A stretch of DNA of 12,226 nt. It comes from Candidatus Scatousia excrementipullorum (GTDB lineage: Bacteria; Cyanobacteriota; Vampirovibrionia; Gastranaerophilales; Gastranaerophilaceae). The first letter of the stretch is position 1, and the number at the start of each line of letters is the position of its first letter. The translations under genes and the position numbers were made by a program. The notes under the pieces are model-generated. The model was given only the letters and a program-made list of their open reading frames with translations, had not been told where the DNA came from and did not search any database. Shown piece by piece: positions 7,130-12,226 of this stretch. The stretch is taken from contig JADIND010000067.1 in the NCBI GenBank assembly GCA_017694215.1, positions 1 through 12,226 of the forward strand, read 5' to 3'.

Positions 7130-7218
7130 CGAGCCCCTCTGAGCCCATTTTTTACTTTATCAGATTTTCGTTTTTGTTACTGGCTCCCACATCATATTTT
7201 TCTGTTGGAAAAATATCA
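7130..7218 (+). repeat. direct repeat unit 2: copied tRNA 3' end plus AT hairpin
   Basis: This is the second copy of the unit starting at 6979. The tRNA 3' part is exact over 25 bases, while the rest is diverged. The hairpin loop is TGTTG instead of TGTAG, and the stem has lost one pair (GAAAAATATCA). No tRNA body precedes it, so it is a tRNA 3' remnant. A tRNA 3' end repeated this way resembles an attL/attR pair, but the 151-base interval is too short for a normal element. Confidence 0.75.
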
Positions 7219-7224
7219 ATATAA

Positions 7225-7253
7225 AAAATTCCCGATTATATGTCGGGAATTTT
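7225..7253 (-). terminator. terminator of the metallopeptidase-like gene
   Basis: AAAATTCCCGA (7225-7235) pairs with TCGGGAATTTT (7243-7253) around a seven-base loop. On the minus strand the stem runs into six T residues just after the stop of the gene at 7279. On the plus strand it ends in TTTT and could also stop tRNA transcripts. Confidence 0.85.
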
Positions 7254-7278
7254 CTGTGTTTATATTTATATTGTTATA

Positions 7279-8259
7279 TCAAGAATGTTTAATTTCTTTA
7301 GGTTTTGAGCATAAATCTCTGACATGAGATACAACGAATGCCGCTACACCAGCTGTAGCTGCTGTTAGAATGTATGTTGCAGCACCAAATCTGTTAGTTT
7401 TTACAACTTTTTTATAAAGTTCAGGTGATAAAAGTTGTTTGGCTAATTTATTACCGCGGTGGGTAGCTTTCAATTCTTCTGCAACTGCCGGTACAAATGC
7501 TGCACTAGTTAAGACTCCGCAATGGTCTTTTATAAATGTTGTTGCTTTGTCTACTGTATTTTTAGGTTCTTCGCCTTCTACCTTTTTACGTTTCAACAAA
7601 CCAATAAGCGGAATTGTAGATGCGGTAATCATAAAAGGTGTTCTGGTTTTTTGTATAACTTTCCAGAACTTGCTGGAATTTCTATTGATAGAGTGACCGA
7701 TTTCGTGGAACGCAGAAGTTCCGAGTTTTTCCATATTTACAACAACTTTATTGGCTTTAGGAAGATAACAAGCATTGTTTCCATTTGTCAACATATCTTC
7801 TATTATTGAGATGTAGAGTTTCCCAAACGGTGTTTTACGCAACCAGGCCGGCATTTCTGTAAGTAATGCCTTTTTTAATTTGAAATTCGGCGTAACTTTC
7901 GGAGCTATTGTTGAGTTTTCAACTGCATTTTCTACAGCTTCTCCGGTGTTACCCATAGGGAATTTAAAAGGAAAAGAAAATTTAGGCTTCTTTCCTGTAC
8001 CGGTAACATCAATGAGTTCAACCCCTTTTGCTGTCATACCTGATGATTCAAGGGCACTATCTACTGCTTTTCTTAATTCAACGGTATCTACGCCCTTATT
8101 TAATTCTTTCATATGGTTCATTAATTGGGGACCTACACCTTTAGTAAGACCTGACACCATATTACCGGCCATACTGCCGACAATTACGGCTCCGGTTTGA
8201 GGCCAAAAACCGGGAGTCTGATATTGTTTCCCATCATTTGTTGAAATTACTGCACACAT
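7279..8259 (-). CDS. membrane-associated HExxH metallopeptidase-like protein
   Basis: In this 326-residue protein, SAFHEIGHSINR (182-193) is a zinc-binding HExxH helix (H185, E186, H189). PAVAEELKATHRGNKLAK (257-274) supplies E261/E262 in a helix with the E-E-x-x-A look of a gluzincin third ligand. Hydrophobic stretches occur at about 22-36, 207-222, 246-260 and 292-312, so the active site is probably membrane-bound or close to the membrane. Residues 141-180 (KTPFGKLYISIIEDML, then NKVVVNMEKLG) precede the zinc helix as a beta/alpha scaffold. The N-terminal part (37-120) is unassigned. The start is marked by GAAAGGTAGT at 8268-8277, and a strong terminator follows. It is a single gene. I know no named family for it; substrate and activity are unproven, and a degenerate inactive homologue remains possible. 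Confidence 0.7.
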   Translation of the reverse strand: MCAVISTNDGKQYQTPGFWPQTGAVIVGSMAGNMVSGLTKGVGPQLMNHMKELNKGVDTVELRKAVDSALESSGMTAKGVELIDVTGTGKKPKFSFPFKFPMGNTGEAVENAVENSTIAPKVTPNFKLKKALLTEMPAWLRKTPFGKLYISIIEDMLTNGNNACYLPKANKVVVNMEKLGTSAFHEIGHSINRNSSKFWKVIQKTRTPFMITASTIPLIGLLKRKKVEGEEPKNTVDKATTFIKDHCGVLTSAAFVPAVAEELKATHRGNKLAKQLLSPELYKKVVKTNRFGAATYILTAATAGVAAFVVSHVRDLCSKPKEIKHS

Positions 8260-8395
8260 AAATTTTAACTACCTTTCAAAATTTTTACTCTTGTACTTTA
8301 TATAATGACTTAACAAGAAAATAATTGTTATTATTTTTATTAATTTTTACAAAATTTAATATAAATAAATATTCAATATTCACTATTTTATATAA
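8260..8395. other. AT-rich gap with the leader of the metallopeptidase-like gene
   Basis: The gap contains GAAAGGTAGT (8268-8277, minus strand), which serves as ribosome site 12 bases from the ATG at 8259. A TATATAA stretch at about 8298-8304 is a possible -10 with no good -35. No terminator is visible for the upstream operon ending at 8396. Confidence 0.45.
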
Positions 8396-8839
8396 TTAGG
8401 CGTTAATATCTGTTTCGCCCGATTCAATTTCAATATTTTGAGTATTTGGACCTATATAAATATCATCCTTGTTTAAGTAGATATTGTTATTGTGGCTTTT
8501 TTGAATTTTTCCTGTAGAAAGACGTCTGTCTGTCACTTGAATCCAGTCATTATCTTTTGCATCATCAGCTTTAACCATAACATTAGAGCAGCCGAGCAGT
8601 CTGTACACATCACCTTTAGGTGTATCAATAATTGCGGCATCCATGAATCCGTAAAAATCTATTCTGCCTTCAAATGTAACTTTTGCTTCTGCTTCACGTT
8701 CGTCCGGTTGATTCGGAAAAATAATAACTGTACCGTCTTTAAATTCCACAGTATATTTATTTGCTTCCGGATTTGCGTAAGCTTTTGCCAGACAGTTTTT
8801 CGGGAAAGCGGCACCGCCTATAATTTCAACCTCTATCAT
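8396..8839 (-). CDS. conserved-looking 147-residue protein of unknown function
   Basis: I do not recognise a family. The 147-residue protein is acidic and beta-rich: MIEVEIIGGAAFP (1-13), YTVEFKDGTVIIFPN (29-43), and VTFEGRIDFYGFMDAAII (54-71), then a short linker and VYRLLGCSNVMVKADD (78-93). The tail is Asn/Asp-rich and looks disordered (from about 110). There is no signal peptide or membrane span. Its ribosome site AGGAGA lies a few bases before the ATG at 8839 and falls in the ten-base gap after the YqeG-type gene, so it is the third gene of a tight operon with trhP and yqeG. A cytoplasmic accessory role is the most that can be inferred. Confidence 0.75.
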   Translation of the reverse strand: MIEVEIIGGAAFPKNCLAKAYANPEANKYTVEFKDGTVIIFPNQPDEREAEAKVTFEGRIDFYGFMDAAIIDTPKGDVYRLLGCSNVMVKADDAKDNDWIQVTDRRLSTGKIQKSHNNNIYLNKDDIYIGPNTQNIEIESGETDINA

Positions 8840-8849
8840 TTACTTTCTC

Positions 8850-9329
8850 CTATTTTTTTATAGTTAGTCTCTCTAATTTTCTTGCAAACCTTACAATAGG
8901 CTTTTCTACATCAGCAGAAATGGAATCGACAAGAATCGTCATACAACCAAGGCGTTTGCCGCACCAGATATCAGAAAGGGGTCTGTCCCCGACGATTACG
9001 GTTTCAGAAATTTTTAGATTATTATCGTTTAAGAACTTTGAAGCGGCTTTCGTGTCAGGTTTTGCCGCACAAAATACCATAGGAAAATCTGTTATAGGTT
9101 TCACTTTTGCGATGTATTCTTCATTATGATTATTGGATAATACAGCAATAAAAAAATCTTTTTTGACTTTTTTAAGCCAGTCAAGAGTTTTCTGACTATA
9201 GCAAGCAGTTTTTGACTGCATTATTGTACTATCCAGGTCGAAAAGGATATTCTTTATCCCGAGAGTTTTCAATTCTTCAAGATTAATTTCGTATATATTT
9301 TTGAGGTTATAGTCCGGTTTAAGAAACAT
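8850..9329 (-). CDS. yqeG: YqeG family HAD phosphatase, candidate phosphatidylglycerophosphatase
   Basis: This is a HAD superfamily subclass IIIA phosphatase of 159 residues. Motif I is FDLDSTI (30-36) with nucleophile D31 and acid/base D33. Motif II is VLSNN (63-67) with S65. Motif III is K90, and motif IV is VGDRPLSDIWCGKRLG (113-128) with D115 and D120. The N-terminal LKPDY segment (3-7) and the G-D-R/Q-x-x-T/S-D-I form are typical of YqeG. Yeast Gep4 and plant and algal PGP phosphatases belong to this broader family, so a role in making phosphatidylglycerol is a fair guess, but bacterial substrates are poorly tested. Its ATG overlaps the end of trhP by 11 bases, and the next gene follows after 10 bases, indicating translational coupling. 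Confidence 0.9.
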   Translation of the reverse strand: MFLKPDYNLKNIYEINLEELKTLGIKNILFDLDSTIMQSKTACYSQKTLDWLKKVKKDFFIAVLSNNHNEEYIAKVKPITDFPMVFCAAKPDTKAASKFLNDNNLKISETVIVGDRPLSDIWCGKRLGCMTILVDSISADVEKPIVRFARKLERLTIKK

Positions 9330-10560
9330 ATTCTTTTACTCCCACAGTTCTAGCTATTGCGTAGTTATAATCATTCAGATGGTGTTCAAGTTTTATGTAG
9401 ATATCATCGTTGGTATTTCCGAGTTCCGGAAATTCTCCGTCTTCAGTCATAAATCCGCACACTTTTGTTGTGAATTGCTCATCAGGAGTTATTATTTCTA
9501 TTTCATCACCGAGAAGCATTTTATTTTTTACCTTAACAAGATAATAACCGTCTTTTTCAACTCCTTTGAACTCACACAGGAAATCCGCACCGGCAAGCCC
9601 TTTCGAAATATCGTAACTGTAGCTGTCACCATTATTATTACCAAGAGCGAATCCCGTTGTATAGCCTCTGTTACCGACCTTTTTAAGTTCTATGAAATAT
9701 TTATGCAAATCAGCATTAGGATTTTTAAGGCATTCATCTATCGCCTGACGATAAGTCTTAGCAACAGCAGAAACATAATACAGGCTTTTGGTTCTGCCTT
9801 CAACTTTCAAAGAATCAACACCGGCGTCAATAAGCTGAGGCAAATATTCAACAAGACACAAATCTTTCGGGCTTAAAATATGCGATCCCCTTCCATCCTG
9901 ATGAATTTCATAATACTGTCCCGGACGGGTTTCTTCAACCAGTTTGTAACTCCAGCGACAAGGCTGTGAACAGTTTCCGTGATTGGCTTTTCTCTCTCCG
10001 TTTGTAAAATAGTCACTCAAAAGACATCTTCCTGAAAAAGATACACACTGTGAGCCGTGAACAAAACATTCCAATTCAATATCCGGAACCTTTTCTCTTA
10101 TCTTTGCAATATCTTTTATTGCAAGCTCTCTTGCCAGAATAACTCTCGCTGCACCTAAATCTCTCCAAAACTTTACACTTTCATAGTTAAGAGTATTAGT
10201 TTGCGTACTGATATGGACCGGAGTATCCGGCATATATTTTCGTACCAGATTAAATACCCCGAAATCACTCAAGATAACGGCATCAGGATTAGCATCTTTA
10301 AATACATCAATACAGCCTTTAAGCTGTTTTATATCATCATTAAATGCAAATATATTCAATGTAAGATAGGCCTTTGCACCAAGCGAATGTGCCAGATTAA
10401 CAGCCTCTTTTAAATTTTTCAGGGTAATTAATTCACCTTTTCGCATTGCTCTAAGACTAAAATCAACAACACCGAGGTAAACTGCATTTGCTCCGTATCT
10501 TACTGCATATTCTAACTTTTCAAGATTGCCTGCAGGCATTAATAATTCTACATCATGCAT
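9319..10560 (-). CDS. trhP: U32 family protein, candidate tRNA 5-hydroxyuridine synthase TrhP/YegQ
   Basis: This 413-residue member of the former peptidase U32 family now groups with TrhP (YegQ/YrrO), which makes 5-hydroxyuridine at wobble U34 using prephenate. The TIM-barrel-like N-terminal half begins ELLMPAGNLEKLEYAVRYGA (5-24). The U32 signature ELECFVHGSQC (162-172), SGRCLLS (176-182) and N-H-G-N-C-S-Q-P-C-R (193-202) is intact. Cysteines 172, 179, 197 and 235 are spaced almost exactly like the [4Fe-4S] ligands of UbiU (169, 176, 193, 232), so an iron-sulfur cluster is likely. The C-terminal domain (about 330-413) is the small barrel found in longer U32 proteins. It heads an operon with yqeG (11-base overlap). 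No strong ribosome site precedes the ATG. RlhA, which modifies 23S rRNA, is the main alternative, but is usually longer. Confidence 0.87.
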   Translation of the reverse strand: MHDVELLMPAGNLEKLEYAVRYGANAVYLGVVDFSLRAMRKGELITLKNLKEAVNLAHSLGAKAYLTLNIFAFNDDIKQLKGCIDVFKDANPDAVILSDFGVFNLVRKYMPDTPVHISTQTNTLNYESVKFWRDLGAARVILARELAIKDIAKIREKVPDIELECFVHGSQCVSFSGRCLLSDYFTNGERKANHGNCSQPCRWSYKLVEETRPGQYYEIHQDGRGSHILSPKDLCLVEYLPQLIDAGVDSLKVEGRTKSLYYVSAVAKTYRQAIDECLKNPNADLHKYFIELKKVGNRGYTTGFALGNNNGDSYSYDISKGLAGADFLCEFKGVEKDGYYLVKVKNKMLLGDEIEIITPDEQFTTKVCGFMTEDGEFPELGNTNDDIYIKLEHHLNDYNYAIARTVGVKEYVS

Positions 10561-10667
10561 ACCCGTATAATACCCGAAAGATTATAAATAATCAACTGAT
10601 TGGGTGATGTTTATTTCCCATAAATAAAGAAAATAGATAATGTAAGATATGTTTTTGGAGAACAGAT

Positions 10668-10802
10668 ATGCAAGTAATTGAAACAGCCGCAGCAACTATA
10701 AAAGAAGTTTGGGATTATCAGCATCCCGTTATGCACAGCTGGTTTTTAATAAGCACACTTTCTTTCTGTGTTATGTTTGCTTTTATGTTTTTTGTTATTT
10801 AA
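10668..10802 (+). CDS. 44-residue single-span membrane miniprotein
   Basis: An ATG at 10668 follows GGAG (10657-10660) at seven bases and opens a frame of 44 residues ending in TAA at 10800-10802. The first 23 residues are soluble and contain TIKEVWDYQHPVMHS. The rest, WFLISTLSFCVMFAFMFFVI, is a clear hydrophobic helix reaching the C-terminus. A bidirectional terminator begins 94 bases later. It stands alone, divergent from trhP and convergent with lysS. The family is not recognised; tail-anchored small subunits or regulators of membrane complexes look like this. The ribosome site, the amphipathic-to-hydrophobic layout and its fit in a gap framed by a terminator argue for a real gene. Confidence 0.6.
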   Translation: MQVIETAAATIKEVWDYQHPVMHSWFLISTLSFCVMFAFMFFVI

Positions 10803-10895
10803 TTCCGAAATTTAGCAAGTTTTAAATACATATTATAAACGATACGATTATATTTAGCATAATGCGGTATGGTTTGTAGTCAAAGACATTAAATG

Positions 10896-10938
10896 AAAAT
10901 CCGGAGAAATGACGTCTGGTCAAATCTCCGGATTTTTT
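10896..10938. terminator. bidirectional hairpin terminator
   Basis: AAAATCCGGAGA (10896-10907) pairs with TCTCCGGATTTT (10925-10936), and an inner TGAC/GTCA stem sits inside. The plus strand ends in six T residues and the minus strand in TTTT, so it serves the miniprotein (+) and lysS (-). Confidence 0.88.
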
Positions 10939-10974
10939 ATCATTACATAAATACCGGGAAATTTCCGGTTATTT

Positions 10975-12226
10975 TTAGTTTTTCTTTTTGAGTGTCGGGA
11001 ATGCAATTACGTCACGAATAGAAGGTGAGTTGGTCAAGAGCATTACCAGTCTGTCAATACCGACACCCAATCCGCCCATTGGAGGAGCACCGTGTTCAAG
11101 TGCACAGATGTAATCTTCATCAATCGGCATTGCTTCTTCATCTCCGTTAGCTTTTGCCTGCATTTGTGCCTCAAATCTCATTCTCTGGTCAATAGGATCA
11201 GTAAGTTCAGAGAAGGCATTTGCGATTTCCCATCCGTTCACTCTTGTTTCAAAGCGTTCTGTCAATCTTTCGTTATCTCTGTGAACTTTAGCAAGCGGAG
11301 ATATGTCACGCGGATAATCAATGATGTGAACAGGCTGAATAAGGTGTGGTTCAACTTTTTCTTCAAAAATCAAGTCAATAACCTGTCCCCAGTTATCACA
11401 ATCTTCTGGGTTAATACCCATAGCCTGAGCTTTTTCTTTTGCATCTTCCAGTGCATAGCAGGAACTGAAATCAATTCCTGTATATTCTTTAATTGCACCG
11501 AGCATAGTTTTTCTGTCCCAAGGCGGGGTCAGGTCGATTTCATTTTCTCCGTATTGAATTTTCATTGTACCGAGAACTTCCTGAGCAACCGTTGATACAA
11601 GATTTTCTGTTAATACCATCATTTCGTTGTAGTCAACATATGCCTGATACAGTTCCATCATTGTGAATTCAGGGTTGTGGCGGATATCAATACCTTCGTT
11701 TCTGAAACTTCTGTTGATTTCAAAAATCTTTTCGCTCAAGCCGCCGACCATAAGCCTTTTTAAATAAAGTTCCGGAGCAATTCTCAAAAACATATCCATA
11801 TCAAGAGTGTTATGGTGTGTTATGAAAGGTCTTGCATTAGCACCGCCGGCCTGCGGGTGAAGCATTGGTGTTTCAACTTCCAAAAAGCCCTGCTTTGTTA
11901 AATATTCTCTGATTTTTTGGATAATCAAACTTCTTGTTCTGAAAGTTTTTCTAACGTCTTCATTAACAATCATATCAACGTAACGCTGACGGTAACGGGT
12001 TTCAACATCAGTCAAACCGTGGAATTTTTCCGGCAAAGGCAGCAATGATTTTGATAACAATTTCAAATCAGTTGATTTAATTGAAAGTTCTCCTCTCGGA
12101 GTTCTTCTGATTGTACCTGTAAAGCCGACAATATCACCGATATCAATTAACTTTAAAATTTTCAACTTATCTTCTGAAAGATTTTCCTTATGAGAGAAAA
12201 TCTGAATTTTACCTGAAGCATCCATC
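10975..12226 (-). CDS. lysS: lysine--tRNA ligase, class II (N-terminus outside the window)
   Basis: LysRS charges tRNA-Lys with lysine using ATP. The 416 visible residues start inside the N-terminal OB-fold anticodon-binding domain (DASGKIQIF, then GDIVGFTGTIRRTPRGELSI). The Met at 12223-12225 corresponds to an internal residue of E. coli LysS, so roughly 80 residues are missing and the gene continues past 12226. The class II catalytic core is complete: the motif 1 region FLEVETPML (114-122), ITHHNTLDMDMFLRIAPELY (135-154), motif 2 FRNEGIDIRHNPEFTMMELY (174-193), and motif 3 GLGVGIDRLVML (385-396). A KKKN end closes the protein. Terminated by the hairpin at 10896-10938. The cognate tRNA-Lys(CTT) is in the same window but separate. 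Confidence 0.96.
   Translation of the reverse strand, partial: MDASGKIQIFSHKENLSEDKLKILKLIDIGDIVGFTGTIRRTPRGELSIKSTDLKLLSKSLLPLPEKFHGLTDVETRYRQRYVDMIVNEDVRKTFRTRSLIIQKIREYLTKQGFLEVETPMLHPQAGGANARPFITHHNTLDMDMFLRIAPELYLKRLMVGGLSEKIFEINRSFRNEGIDIRHNPEFTMMELYQAYVDYNEMMVLTENLVSTVAQEVLGTMKIQYGENEIDLTPPWDRKTMLGAIKEYTGIDFSSCYALEDAKEKAQAMGINPEDCDNWGQVIDLIFEEKVEPHLIQPVHIIDYPRDISPLAKVHRDNERLTERFETRVNGWEIANAFSELTDPIDQRMRFEAQMQAKANGDEEAMPIDEDYICALEHGAPPMGGLGVGIDRLVMLLTNSPSIRDVIAFPTLKKKN

Noticed and set aside
8492..8863. Open frame of 123 residues on the plus strand
   Set aside because: Antisense to the 147-residue gene, which has a good ribosome site and operon position; the frame is Phe/Cys-rich and without a ribosome site.
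9379..9876. Open frame of 165 residues on the plus strand inside trhP
   Set aside because: Antisense to the conserved U32 gene and of low-complexity Ile/Phe composition, as expected of an AT-rich shadow frame.
11092..11595. Open frame of 167 residues on the plus strand inside lysS
   Set aside because: Antisense to the conserved LysRS core; its composition is a Phe/Cys/Ser-rich shadow.

Overview
The window is AT-rich, gene-dense bacterial chromosome with short intergenic gaps, standard genetic code and class II LysRS. Two proteins have the look of lineage-restricted proteins from uncultured gut bacteria of the Gastranaerophilales/Vampirovibrionia (non-photosynthetic relatives of Cyanobacteria). 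They have Asn/Tyr-rich or short N-termini carrying a small F-x-G tag, and Lys/Ala-rich or helical tails. This assignment rests on pattern memory, not on a search, and is tentative.

Layout from left to right. 87-416 (+) is a small membrane-anchored unknown. 525-1145 (-) is a GNAT-like acetyltransferase. 1288-2607 (+) is rarA (AAA+ replication-fork maintenance), followed closely by 2653-3786 (+), an unassigned protein in which a CheD-type Thr/Cys/His pattern can be recognised. 3879-4184 (+) is a one-domain cupin. After a bidirectional terminator the minus strand carries a Lys/Ala-rich one-span unknown (4288-5220) and aroA (5323-6600, shikimate pathway).

The 678-base gap 6601-7278 holds a strong sigma70-type promoter, an intact tRNA-Lys(CTT) and an unusual set of tRNA fragments: a 5' fragment upstream, an inverted copy of the D arm, a repeated tRNA 3' end downstream, repeated AT hairpins and a GC-rich hairpin. 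It looks like the scar of one or more insertions or duplications at a tRNA gene. Next come a membrane HExxH metallopeptidase-like protein (7279-8259, -) and a compact minus-strand operon: a U32-family tRNA hydroxylase candidate (trhP/yegQ), a YqeG-type HAD phosphatase and a 147-residue unknown. The right end has a 44-residue membrane miniprotein (10668-10802, +), a bidirectional terminator, and the C-terminal five-sixths of lysS (-), which runs off the window.

How the genes relate: most are housekeeping (fork repair, aromatic synthesis, tRNA modification, tRNA charging, probable phospholipid-head dephosphorylation) interleaved with lineage-specific envelope or unknown proteins. AroA lies on the route to prephenate, the cosubstrate used by TrhP enzymes, but the two genes are not in one operon. 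The most interesting items are the orphan CheD-like protein and the nested tRNA-Lys fragment locus.
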